NCBI GenBank assembly: GCA_001603415.1 | Contig: LUYY01000136.1 | Location: 1 to 10,607, forward strand | From: Bacteroidales bacterium Bact_07 | GTDB lineage: Bacteria > Bacteroidota > Bacteroidia > Bacteroidales > Tenuifilaceae | DNA length: 10,607 nt | Direction of reading: 5' to 3' | In this document: positions 1-6,801 of the stretch, piece after piece | Layout of the letters: each line of letters starts with the position of its first letter | Numbering within the stretch: position 1 is the stretch's first letter | Made by a program: the position numbers and the translations under genes | The notes under the pieces: generated by a model | Databases searched by the model: none | What the model was told of the DNA's origin: nothing | What the model saw: the letters and a program-made list of their open reading frames with translations, nothing else

Positions 1-31
1 AAATTAAACAAACGATTAAACAAAACAATGC

Positions 32-59
32 TTGTTTCATAGAATTTAGTTTATATTTG
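32..59 (+). promoter_or_regulatory. Bacteroidota-type promoter of the acyl-CoA synthetase gene
   Basis: TATATTTG at 52-59 matches the phylum's -7 consensus TAnnTTTG exactly. A TTG at 32-34 lies 17 bases upstream as a -33 element, at the short end of the usual spacing. Transcription would start near 65, giving a leader of about 60 bases before the ATG at 127. The consensus is established for Bacteroides and Flavobacterium sigma-ABfr promoters; its use here is inferred. Confidence 0.55.
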
Positions 60-126
60 TCGCCGGGACTAAATTAACCTTTTTCTGAGCAAAAAGTTCA
101 TTAAGTATAACTTTATTTGAATTAGC

Positions 127-1935
127 ATGGAAATTACAAGAACTTTTGACATTCTTGAAGCGGGCAAAGACCATTACGAAAACAGAACTGTATTAGCGGT
201 AAAAAAGAATGGTGTTTGGGACGAGTACAACATCGACCGTTATTCACAAATGGCTCATAACCTAAGCTATGGCTTACTTGCCATGGGGCTTCGTCCGGGC
301 GATAAGGTAGCTAACATCAGTGGGAACCGCCCCGAATGGAATATTGTTGATATGGGAATAACCCAGGCAGGCATGGTTCATGTGCCTATCTACCCGACCA
401 TAAGCACCGATGATTACAAGTACATCCTTAAACATGCCGAGGTTAGGGTAATCTTTGTGGGCGACAAGGGATTGTACCAAAAACTTGCACCACTAACTAC
501 CGACCTCGCAAACTTCATTGGTATTTACTCAACGGTTGAAAATGGTGATATACCCAACTGGAAAGAGATACTCGAAAAAGGCAAGCAGAGCGCCCACGAA
601 TGGGTTGATGAACTCTTCAAGATTAAATCGTCGGTCAAACCCGATGATATTGCTACAATTATTTACACTTCGGGCACAACAGGCGTTTCAAAAGGCGTAA
701 TGCTTTCGCATTCAAACTTCCTGAGCAATGTTGAGGCTTGCAAGGGACTATTCCCCCTTGAAACAGGCGATATTGCCGTAAGTTTTCTTCCCCTAAGCCA
801 CGTTTTCGAGCGTATGGTTAACTACTACTACCAAAGCATTGGGGTAAGCATTTACTATGCCGATAACCTTGCCACCATTGGCGATGTGATTAAAGAGGTA
901 AAACCGCACATCTTTATGACCGTTCCACGAATGCTAGAAAAGACTTACGATAAAATCATTGCCGTTGGAAAGGATTTAACAGGGCTAAAGAAACAGATTT
1001 TCTTTTGGTCTGTAAACCTTGGCTATAAGTATAATGAGGTACGAAACAGCTGGTACTACCAGATTAGGCTTAACCTTGCCCGCAAGCTAATATTCTCAAA
1101 GTGGCAAAAGGCGCTTGGTGGTAGATTAAAGTTTATTATTAGCGGCGGTGCTGCCCTACAACCCCGACTTATGAGGGTATTCTGGGCAGCCGGCATTCCT
1201 GTTTATGAAGGCTATGGACTAACCGAAACCTCACCCGTAATTGCGGTTAACCACCCTGCATCGCCCGGGAATGTTAGAATTGGCTCAGTTGGTCCTGTAG
1301 TGCCAAATGTTGAGGTAAAAATAGCCGAGGATGGCGAGATACTTATGCGTGGACCTAGCCTTATGAAAGGCTACTACAAGGCAGACGATTTAACTCAAAT
1401 AGCTATTGATGAGGAGGGCTGGTTCCACACCGGCGATATAGGACATCTGGATGATGGAAAATTCCTAACCATAACCGATAGGAAAAAGGAAATCTTTAAG
1501 CTATCGAATGGCAAGTATGTTGCTCCCCAGCTTATTGAGAATAAGCTGAAGGAATCGTTCTTCATTGAACAGTGCATGATTGTTGGCGAAAACGAAAAAT
1601 TTGTCAGTGCACTTATCTCGCCAAACTTTAGCTTCCTGCACGACTGGTGCAGCCGTCATAAGATTCACTTCGAAAATAACGATGAATTGATTACAATTCC
1701 TGAAGTTATTGCCAGGTATCAAAAGGAGATCAATGCTGTTAACAAGCAGCTCAGCGATTACGAACAAATTAAGCGTTACCGCTTAGTGGCAGAGCAATGG
1801 TCGCCCCAAACCGGCGAACTTTCCCCAACCCTCAAGCTTAAACGAAAAGTACTATACGAACGGTACGAAAAAATTCTCGAAGAAATATATGGCCATGCCA
1901 AGCAAACCGAGGTAAGAGGAGTAAGCAACGGTTAA
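127..1935 (+). CDS. Long-chain fatty acid--CoA ligase (AMP-forming)
   Basis: A 602-residue ANL-superfamily enzyme that activates free fatty acids to acyl-CoA through an acyl-adenylate; probably cytoplasmic or peripheral on the inner membrane. The P-loop-like motif YTSGTTG is at 180-186, with K189 just after it. The adenine/substrate motif GYGLTETSP is at 362-370. The TGD motif is at 435-437 (D437 expected to bind ribose), and the hinge DRKKEIFK at 451-458 is followed by NGKYVAP. Near the C-terminus, SPTLKLKRK (566-574) carries K570, the likely adenylation lysine. Length and the long-chain-type hinge match the FAA1/FadD15-like group common in Bacteroidota. The ATG at 127 has no Shine-Dalgarno, as usual in the phylum, and the protein begins with a family-typical N-terminus. 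The gene stands alone, with its own promoter and terminator. Chain-length preference cannot be read from sequence; a medium-chain or very-long-chain ligase is the main alternative. Confidence 0.93.
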   Translation: MEITRTFDILEAGKDHYENRTVLAVKKNGVWDEYNIDRYSQMAHNLSYGLLAMGLRPGDKVANISGNRPEWNIVDMGITQAGMVHVPIYPTISTDDYKYILKHAEVRVIFVGDKGLYQKLAPLTTDLANFIGIYSTVENGDIPNWKEILEKGKQSAHEWVDELFKIKSSVKPDDIATIIYTSGTTGVSKGVMLSHSNFLSNVEACKGLFPLETGDIAVSFLPLSHVFERMVNYYYQSIGVSIYYADNLATIGDVIKEVKPHIFMTVPRMLEKTYDKIIAVGKDLTGLKKQIFFWSVNLGYKYNEVRNSWYYQIRLNLARKLIFSKWQKALGGRLKFIISGGAALQPRLMRVFWAAGIPVYEGYGLTETSPVIAVNHPASPGNVRIGSVGPVVPNVEVKIAEDGEILMRGPSLMKGYYKADDLTQIAIDEEGWFHTGDIGHLDDGKFLTITDRKKEIFKLSNGKYVAPQLIENKLKESFFIEQCMIVGENEKFVSALISPNFSFLHDWCSRHKIHFENNDELITIPEVIARYQKEINAVNKQLSDYEQIKRYRLVAEQWSPQTGELSPTLKLKRKVLYERYEKILEEIYGHAKQTEVRGVSNG

Positions 1936-1952
1936 TAAACCAACATTAAAGC

Positions 1953-1982
1953 AAAGGCGTCGAAAAAACGACGCCTTTTTTT
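1953..1982 (+). terminator. Rho-independent terminator after the acyl-CoA synthetase
   Basis: A perfect 10-bp stem (1953-1962 with 1969-1978) closes an A6 loop (1963-1968). The 3' arm runs into a T run through 1982. It lies 17 bases after the TAA of the ligase gene and 11 bases before the stop of the convergent symporter gene. On the minus strand the stem is followed only by a broken T tract (TTTGCTTT), so it may work more weakly in that direction. Confidence 0.9.
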
Positions 1983-1993
1983 AATTGTAAGAG

Positions 1994-3463
1994 CTATTTA
2001 CCCCCAACAACAACCCCTCTTTTCCGGGTAATAAGCAACAACAGAAAAACAATTGCCCCGTTCACAATAAGCAACTCAAATCCGAACCTGTAACCCCCAA
2101 ACAGTATAGCAGAGTACTTATTCAGAAAATAACAGGCAATTGGTGAAAAAATAGCAATGAAGGGCACAAGCAAATCATTCACCTGAAAACGAGTAAACAG
2201 ACCAAACGCGTACAGACCAAGTAGTGGGCCATAGGTATATCCGGCAATCGTAAAGATGGCATCAATTACCGAACGATTGTTGAAGGCATTGAAAACAATA
2301 ATGACCAGTATCATCAATACTGATATAAAAACATGCACCCATTGCCTAACCCTACGTAGCTTGTCCTCGTCCATGTCCTTGGTATTGAGAACATCAATGG
2401 TGAACGAGGTGGTAAGAGCGGTTAAAGCCGAATCGGCACTGGAGTACGCTGCAGCAATTAACCCAAGGAAGAACAAGACCCCAACTATTTGTGGCAGATA
2501 TCCCTGAGTAGCCAAAGTGGGGAATAAATCATCGGACTGGGCAGGCAGTGGAATCCCTTTCTGTACAGCAAATGTATGTAAGAGCACACCAAGTGAGAGG
2601 AACAATAAATTTACAGGCAAAAAGGCGAACCCATACCAGTACATGTTTTTACGGGCATCCTTGTAGTTACGGCAACTCAGGTTTTTCTGCATCATATCCT
2701 GGTCAAGGCCTGTCATGACAATGGTAATGAAAGCACCCCCAAGAAACTGCTTCCAGAAATAGAAACGCTGGTTTGGATCGTCGAAAAACCAGACCCTGGA
2801 AAGTGGGCTGTTGCTTACCGTTTTAACAATTCCTGAAAAACTAAGATTTAAATCGCTTGATATGTAGTAAACACAAAGCGAAACGGCTGTTAACATTGCA
2901 ATGGCTTGAAACGAATCGGTCCATAGCACCGTGCGCACACCACCCTTTCGGGTGTAAAGCCAAATCAGGATTACAGTAATGGAAACGGTAACCCAAAAGG
3001 GAACCCCTAAGGCATTGAAAATGGATAACTGCAAAACATTCGACACTATAAAAAGCCTAAAGGCTGAACCAATAATCCTGGAAACCAAAAAAAGGAAAGC
3101 GCCAGTTTTATAGGAGTAAAAGCCAAAGCGTGACTCCAAATAGGTGTAAATTGATTTGAGATTTAACCGGTAGTACAAGGGTAAGAGAACGTTTGCCACC
3201 ACTACATATCCTAAGAGATATCCCAACACCATCTGCATGTAGGAAAATTGGCTTGTTAAAACCCATCCCGGAACCGAAATGAAGGTAACGCCTGATATGG
3301 AGGTTCCTATCATGGCAATGGATACCAAATACCAGGGCGATTTACGATTACCTATAAAAAAAGTATCGTTGTTGGAATTGCGCGAAGTAAAATAGGAAAT
3401 AACAAAAAGCGTTAAAAAATACCCAATTATTACAGTAATAATAAGACTTGTTGACATATCCAT
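1994..3463 (-). CDS. Sodium:solute symporter (SSS family) inner-membrane transporter
   Basis: A 489-residue, very hydrophobic protein with about 13 predicted membrane segments, beginning with one at residues 6-25, as in the SSS (SLC5-like, LeuT-fold) family that couples solute uptake to sodium. Family-typical stretches include ISGVTFISVPG (56-66), a GGVRTVLWTDSFQ-type segment (174-186), the DQDMMQKNLSCRN cytoplasmic loop (254-266), and the serine/threonine-rich AAYSSADSALTALTTSF segment (338-354). That last segment aligns with the Na2-site helix of vSGLT-like members. The C-terminus is a short basic tail. Start: ATG at 3463-3461; an in-frame ATG two codons later (3457-3455) is equally plausible. 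It converges with the ligase gene and diverges from recR, so it is monocistronic. Substrate unknown: sialic acid, sugars, proline and others are all carried by the family, and no catabolic gene lies beside it to decide. Confidence 0.9.
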   Translation of the reverse strand: MDMSTSLIITVIIGYFLTLFVISYFTSRNSNNDTFFIGNRKSPWYLVSIAMIGTSISGVTFISVPGWVLTSQFSYMQMVLGYLLGYVVVANVLLPLYYRLNLKSIYTYLESRFGFYSYKTGAFLFLVSRIIGSAFRLFIVSNVLQLSIFNALGVPFWVTVSITVILIWLYTRKGGVRTVLWTDSFQAIAMLTAVSLCVYYISSDLNLSFSGIVKTVSNSPLSRVWFFDDPNQRFYFWKQFLGGAFITIVMTGLDQDMMQKNLSCRNYKDARKNMYWYGFAFLPVNLLFLSLGVLLHTFAVQKGIPLPAQSDDLFPTLATQGYLPQIVGVLFFLGLIAAAYSSADSALTALTTSFTIDVLNTKDMDEDKLRRVRQWVHVFISVLMILVIIVFNAFNNRSVIDAIFTIAGYTYGPLLGLYAFGLFTRFQVNDLLVPFIAIFSPIACYFLNKYSAILFGGYRFGFELLIVNGAIVFLLLLITRKRGVVVGGK

Positions 3464-3478
3464 TCATATTTGAGCCAA

Positions 3479-3509
3479 CAAGTGTATGAAAAAATCTACA
3501 CATTACAAA
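3479..3509 (-). promoter_or_regulatory. Candidate promoter of the symporter gene
   Basis: Read on the minus strand, TTTG (3509-3506) is followed after 19 bases by TACACTTG (3486-3479). This matches TTTG-N19-TAnnTTTG with one mismatch. The predicted start of transcription, near 3473, leaves a leader of about 10-16 bases before either candidate ATG. Spacing is good; the single mismatch in the -7 box limits confidence. Confidence 0.45.
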
Positions 3510-3591
3510 AAATCAACAAGACAGCAAACCATTACCTGCAAAAAACGTTTAAACCAACATCGCATAAGCTCAACTTAAGCATTTATTCAAT

Positions 3592-3599
3592 TAGATTTG
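3592..3599 (+). promoter_or_regulatory. Candidate -7 box of the recR promoter
   Basis: TAGATTTG at 3592-3599 fits TAnnTTTG exactly and ends 20 bases before the recR ATG at 3620. The E2 gene shows the same -7-to-ATG distance. No clear TTTG lies at the expected -33 position, so the site is only moderately supported. A promoter here would exclude translation from the in-frame TTG at 3470. Confidence 0.45.
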
Positions 3600-3619
3600 C
3601 AGAATTAAAAGCATCAAAA

Positions 3620-4249
3620 ATGCAAACCCAAACATACCCATCAAAGTTACTGGAAAGAGCAGTTGAGGAACTGGCTAAACTTCCCGGGATAGGCAACAGG
3701 ACTGCGCTTAGGCTTGCCCTACATTTACTAAGGCAGCCCCAACCCGATGTTGAGCAGTTTTTAACTGCCATTGGCGAAATGAAGAACAACATCCGCTTCT
3801 GTTCCGTGTGTCACAATATCTCCGATACCGATATTTGTTCTATTTGCTCATCGCCATCGCGCGATAAAAGCACCATTTGCGTGGTTGAGACTATTAAAGA
3901 TGTCATGAGCATTGAAAACACCATGCAGTACAAAGGTGTTTACCACGTGTTGGGTGGAGTTATAAATCCCATGGAAGGGATTGGCCCCAACGATCTAACC
4001 ATTAACAGCCTGATTGATAGGCTGTCGTCCAATGAGGTGAATGAGGTTATTATGGCACTAAGCGCTACAACCGAGGGCGATACCACTAATTTCTACATCT
4101 ATAAAAAGATAAAGCACTTCAACATTGTAGTCACAACTCTTGCCCGAGGGGTAGCCTTTGGCAACGAGCTGGAGTATACAGATGAAATCACTCTTGGCCG
4201 CGCCCTCCTTAACCGCATAAAGTTTGACAATTCGTTCTCCGTGGAATAA
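3620..4249 (+). CDS. recR: Recombination mediator protein RecR
   Basis: A 209-residue RecR, the zinc-finger/Toprim protein that with RecO (and RecF) loads RecA onto SSB-coated gaps during recombinational repair. An N-terminal helix-hairpin-helix segment includes LPGIGNRTALRLALHLL (21-37). A C4 zinc finger follows: C61-x2-C64-x8-C73-x2-C76. The Toprim domain starts near ICVVE (86-90) and includes GGVINPMEGIGP (112-123). The C-terminal ARGVAFGNELEYTDEITL (175-192) is the conserved Walker-B-like tail. The frame is open back to a TTG at 3470. I chose the ATG at 3620 because it gives the usual family length of about 200 residues, starts just before the canonical SKLLERAVEELAKLPGIG, and sits 20 bases after a -7 box. 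The TPR gene follows after 51 bases and could be partly co-transcribed. Confidence 0.96.
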   Translation: MQTQTYPSKLLERAVEELAKLPGIGNRTALRLALHLLRQPQPDVEQFLTAIGEMKNNIRFCSVCHNISDTDICSICSSPSRDKSTICVVETIKDVMSIENTMQYKGVYHVLGGVINPMEGIGPNDLTINSLIDRLSSNEVNEVIMALSATTEGDTTNFYIYKKIKHFNIVVTTLARGVAFGNELEYTDEITLGRALLNRIKFDNSFSVE

Positions 4250-4251
4250 TT

Positions 4252-4282
4252 TTTGAACTTTAACAAAAAGGTTGTAACTTTA
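4252..4282 (+). promoter_or_regulatory. Candidate promoter of the TPR gene
   Basis: TTTG at 4252-4255 and TAACTTTA at 4275-4282 are 19 bases apart, which is optimal spacing, with one mismatch in the -7 box. The predicted start near 4289 leaves a leader of roughly 12 bases before the ATG at 4301. If real, the TPR gene can be expressed independently of recR, and translation cannot begin at the in-frame TTG at 4253. Confidence 0.5.
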
Positions 4283-4300
4283 AAACATCATTATTTCAGA

Positions 4301-5035
4301 ATGGACATGTTCAAGTATTGTTTAACCCTCATACTAACTGCAACAATTTCGCTTATTGCTGTTGCCCAATCAAACGTAAGTGACTTAATTGCCAATGGCA
4401 ATCAAAAAATCAAGGATAAGGACTACAAAGGGGCGGTGGATGTTTTTAAGAGTGCCCTTAGCGTTTCACCAACCGACTCACTTGCCCTGAATGGTATAAT
4501 TAGAGCAAACACGTTGCTTGAGGATTACAAGGAAGCCCAGAAATGGATTGCCACAGCACTCGAAGCATACCCAAATAATCCCGATTTTCTGTTCCGCAGG
4601 GGTATCATACAAAACCTAAATGGGTACCACGATAAAGCCATTCTGGATTTTGAAAGCGCTCTCAGCCAAAATCCCAATTCGTCGCTCAGGGTTCAAATCT
4701 TACTAAATAAGGCTTCGGCTCATTTTAAACTCGAACAGTTTGCCGAGTCGCTTGCCGACTACAACAAGGTTCTGGAGTTGGAGCCCCGAAATTTTAATGC
4801 GTATAACTTCAGAGGGCTTGTAAACTTTAGGCTTGGATACTATATTGATGCCGTTACCGATTACACAACGGCCATTGACCTTGACCCGACCTCGCCCCTA
4901 CCCTACTACAATAGGGGAATGAGTTTAATCAAGCTAAACGAGACCCAAAAAGCCTGCGCCGATTTTCGCAAGGCTTGCCAAATGGGCTATATGACTTCAT
5001 GCAAGATGGTAGTAGCAGAATGTGGTGCCCGATAG
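4301..5035 (+). CDS. Exported tetratricopeptide-repeat protein
   Basis: A 244-residue protein with an N-terminal signal peptide: short charged start, hydrophobic core at about 6-21, and probable signal peptidase I cleavage AVA|Q after residue 22. The rest is nearly all TPR helices. The clearest repeats are at about 27-57, 95-127, 133-163, 167-197 and 201-231, with typical small-residue positions and -LDP/-LEP ends. One more, weaker unit lies between 61 and 92. No catalytic domain is visible, so a periplasmic protein-protein scaffold is inferred. Start: an upstream in-frame TTG at 4253 would add 16 residues in front of the signal peptide and is rejected; an ATG at 4307 is a possible alternative. 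Near the C-terminus are four cysteines (219, 226, 234, 241), possibly disulfide-forming in the periplasm. No lipobox cysteine. Function unknown. Confidence 0.85.
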   Translation: MDMFKYCLTLILTATISLIAVAQSNVSDLIANGNQKIKDKDYKGAVDVFKSALSVSPTDSLALNGIIRANTLLEDYKEAQKWIATALEAYPNNPDFLFRRGIIQNLNGYHDKAILDFESALSQNPNSSLRVQILLNKASAHFKLEQFAESLADYNKVLELEPRNFNAYNFRGLVNFRLGYYIDAVTDYTTAIDLDPTSPLPYYNRGMSLIKLNETQKACADFRKACQMGYMTSCKMVVAECGAR

Positions 5036-5068
5036 GAAAGTTAATAAATATATTACCTAATAATTAAT

Positions 5069-5098
5069 AGTCCCTATATGGGACTTTTTTTATTTTAT
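5069..5098 (+). terminator. Rho-independent terminator after the TPR gene
   Basis: AGTCCC (5069-5074) pairs with GGGACT (5080-5085) over a TATAT loop and is followed by a long T-rich tract (5085-5105, interrupted by single A residues). It lies 33 bases after the stop of the TPR gene. The stem is short but the T tract is strong. Confidence 0.8.
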
Positions 5099-5147
5099 TT
5101 TTTTGAAATATTTAATTACATTTTTTAACTTAGCGGCAGTATTTGGT

Positions 5148-5155
5148 TATATTTA
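5148..5155 (+). promoter_or_regulatory. Possible -7 box of the aminotransferase promoter
   Basis: TATATTTA matches TAnnTTTG with one mismatch and lies 45 bases before the ATG at 5201. No good TTTG is found at the expected -33 distance. It is the best candidate in the A/T-rich gap after the preceding terminator, so a promoter in this gap is likely even if this exact box is uncertain. Confidence 0.3.
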
Positions 5156-5200
5156 TTTCGCAAACAAAGTGGTTTAATAACATATTATAAGAAAACTACC

Positions 5201-6412
5201 ATGATTAATGACCTAGATCAAATCCTATCGGCTAGTGCTAAAAGGATGAAGCGTTCGGTGATAAGGGAACTGCTTAAAATGACCCAGCGTCCCGAACTTA
5301 TATCATTTGCAGGCGGCCTGCCTTCGCCTGAGAGCTTTCCAGTTGAGCAGCTAAAACAGGTAGTAGTAGAGGTATTAGATACCGATAGCGCACGTGCACT
5401 TCAGTACAGCGAGACCGAGGGCGATAAAAGACTCCGCGAGATCCTCGTTGAAAAGTATAGGAAGGAAGGCTTTAACATAAACATTAACAACCTAATAATT
5501 TCAACGGCATCGCAACAAGCCCTTGACCTTATCCCAAAGATTTTTGTTAATCCTGGCGACAAGGTTATTTGCGGCTTACCCAGTTACCTGGGAGGCATCT
5601 CGGCATTTGCATCATATGGAGCAGAACTAATTGGCATTGAACTTGATGACCAAGGAATGCGTTCAGATTTGCTTGAGAAAAAGATGCAGGAATTGCAAGG
5701 TAAAGGCCAAAAGCCAAAGTTTATCTATGTAATTCCTGACTTTCAAAACCCAACCGGCATTTGCATGCCTGAAAGGCGAAGACTTGAAATCATTGAAATT
5801 GCACGAAAATACAATGTACTAATTGTTGAAGACAGCCCATATCGTGAGGTGCGATTCAGCGGCACGCCACAACGTACAATGTACGAACTTGATGGAACCG
5901 GGCAGGTTATCCTACTTGGTACAATGTCGAAAATTTTTGTTCCTGGGTTCCGCTTGGGTTGGATTGTAGCCCATGAGGATGTAATTGACAAGCTGGTTGT
6001 GGCCAAACAAAATACCGACCTTTGCACCTCGTCGTTTGTGCAAAAAATTGCTGCCAAGTACTTTGATAAGGGATTCTTTGAACCCAATCTGGCTAAAACC
6101 AATGCTATGTACAAGGAGAAGCGCGATGCCATGGTGGAAGCCTTCCATAAGTTTATGCCGAAAGGCGTAAAATGGACTGAACCCGAAGGCGGGCTGTTCC
6201 TTTTTGTAACATTACCAGAACATATTGATGCTGAGGATCTCTTTAAAATAGCCATTGAAGAGAACGTGGCCTTTGTTCCCGGAACCGTTTTTTACTGTAA
6301 CGGACAAGGCAAAAATACACTTCGCATCAACTTCTCATATATGTCCAAGGAAATGAATATTGAAGGGAGCCGAAGACTTGCCAATGCAATAAAGCGAATG
6401 ATTAAAGAGTAA
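5201..6412 (+). CDS. PLP-dependent aminotransferase, class I/II (LysN / aminoadipate-kynurenine type)
   Basis: A 403-residue fold-type I aminotransferase, cytoplasmic, expected to move an amino group between an amino acid and a 2-oxo acid through pyridoxal phosphate. The N-terminal SFAGGLPSPESFP stretch (near 35-47) is characteristic of the 2-aminoadipate/kynurenine/aromatic (LysN, KAT II) branch. Active-site residues seen: N183 in PDFQNPTG, D211 and Y214 in VEDSPYRE, the Schiff-base lysine K244 in GTMSKIFVPGFRLGW, R251 for the phosphate, and R375 in LRINFSY for the substrate carboxylate. There is no MocR-type DNA-binding domain, and 403 residues is normal for a stand-alone enzyme. It has its own terminator and no pathway partners next to it, so the amino acid used (aminoadipate, branched-chain, aromatic) cannot be fixed. 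The start ATG is supported by the fit of the N-terminus; it has an A-rich leader and no Shine-Dalgarno. Confidence 0.92.
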   Translation: MINDLDQILSASAKRMKRSVIRELLKMTQRPELISFAGGLPSPESFPVEQLKQVVVEVLDTDSARALQYSETEGDKRLREILVEKYRKEGFNININNLIISTASQQALDLIPKIFVNPGDKVICGLPSYLGGISAFASYGAELIGIELDDQGMRSDLLEKKMQELQGKGQKPKFIYVIPDFQNPTGICMPERRRLEIIEIARKYNVLIVEDSPYREVRFSGTPQRTMYELDGTGQVILLGTMSKIFVPGFRLGWIVAHEDVIDKLVVAKQNTDLCTSSFVQKIAAKYFDKGFFEPNLAKTNAMYKEKRDAMVEAFHKFMPKGVKWTEPEGGLFLFVTLPEHIDAEDLFKIAIEENVAFVPGTVFYCNGQGKNTLRINFSYMSKEMNIEGSRRLANAIKRMIKE

Positions 6413-6434
6413 TATCGGACATAGCAATCATAAA

Positions 6435-6484
6435 AACCACTGGGATTAACTTGTAATGGAGTTACTCAGTGGTTATTTCTTTTT
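6435..6484 (+). terminator. Terminator after the aminotransferase
   Basis: AACCACTG (6435-6442) pairs perfectly with CAGTGGTT (6467-6474), followed by ATTTCTTTTT. Inside the arms a second stem TAACT/AGTTA closes an 8-base loop, giving one long hairpin with a small internal bulge. It starts 23 bases after the stop. Confidence 0.75.
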
Positions 6485-6494
6485 AAGCAAATCC

Positions 6495-6517
6495 ATCAAT
6501 TGAAAAAATCAATTGAT
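6495..6517. repeat. Double TCAATTGA palindrome
   Basis: ATCAATTG (6495-6502) and CAATTGAT (6510-6517) form a perfect 8-bp inverted repeat with a 7-base A-rich centre. Equivalently, the self-complementary octamer TCAATTGA occurs twice (6496-6503 and 6509-6516), centres 13 bp apart. It lies just after the aminotransferase terminator and about 290 bases before the glycosyltransferase start. It could be an operator or a hairpin; there is no T run, so it is not a second terminator. Confidence 0.5.
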
Positions 6518-6522
6518 TAACC

Positions 6523-6672
6523 TCCTCTAAAAATGTTTCTCCATGCCCATTTCGGTTTAACGTACTCCAATTCCCTCCCATTCTACCATTCCGATTTATT
6601 CCGATTTATTCCTCTAAAAATGTTACTGCAACCCCCTTTTTATTAGCCTGGATGAATTTGATAATTCATGGC
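6523..6672 (+). repeat. Degenerate intergenic repeat element, copy A
   Basis: Part of the 389-base gap 6413-6801, which holds no plausible gene. A 15-mer TCCTCTAAAAATGTT occurs at 6523-6537 and again at 6610-6624. Between them is a pyrimidine-rich degenerate array with a 10-bp period. Its clearest units are ATTCCGATTT at 6588-6597 and 6598-6607, then ATTCC. The second 15-mer is followed by a C-rich then T-rich run, TATTAGCC (6641-6648), and an inverted repeat ATGAATT/AATTCAT (6652-6658 and 6663-6669). The same succession recurs at 8763-8893. Between 6598-6670 and 8820-8893 I estimate about three-quarters identity by eye. The 10-bp period is not a multiple of three, which argues against a coding repeat. 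I do not recognise a named family. Confidence 0.65.
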
Positions 6673-6765
6673 ACTTTGGTTTAAAGATTTGCGTTAACAA
6701 ACCAACCCATCTCGTCCTTTCTTTCAATCTACTTCGAATAAAACAGCATTATTGCAACATTTTTG

Positions 6766-6773
6766 TATATTTC
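6766..6773 (+). promoter_or_regulatory. Weak candidate -7 box before the glycosyltransferase
   Basis: TATATTTC differs from TAnnTTTG at the last base and ends 28 bases before the ATG at 6802. A correctly spaced -33 element is missing. Given the terminator at 6435-6484, a promoter is expected somewhere between 6485 and 6801; this is the best short match near the start. Confidence 0.3.
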
Positions 6774-6787
6774 CACAAAATTTATTA

Positions 6788-6801
6788 GCATTTTTTAATG
6801 C
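6788..6801 (+). other. Small hairpin abutting the glycosyltransferase start codon
   Basis: GCATT (6788-6792) and AATGC (6797-6801) flank TTTT, and the ATG follows immediately at 6802. A 5-bp stem here could affect ribosome access, but it is A/T-rich and may be coincidental. Confidence 0.3.

Noticed and set aside
112..119. TTTATTTG just before the acyl-CoA synthetase start as a -7 box
   Set aside because: It lacks the TA of TAnnTTTG and would make the transcript nearly leaderless; the exact box at 52-59 is better.
3470..3619. N-terminal extension of recR from a TTG codon
   Set aside because: The added 50 residues are unlike RecR, the ATG at 3620 gives the family's normal length, and promoter signals lie inside the extension.
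4253..4300. N-terminal extension of the TPR protein from a TTG codon
   Set aside because: It would bury the signal peptide behind 16 residues, and it overlaps a well-spaced promoter candidate (4252-4282).
5743..6255. 170-codon open frame on the minus strand inside the aminotransferase gene
   Set aside because: It lies wholly opposite a gene with all catalytic motifs intact. Its translation is Ser/Arg-rich without recognisable domains, as expected for an antisense shadow.
6562..6672. CRISPR array or small repeat-protein gene in the gap before the glycosyltransferase
   Set aside because: Units are about 10 bp, degenerate and without spacers, so this is not a CRISPR. The period is not a multiple of three, so it is not a coding repeat.
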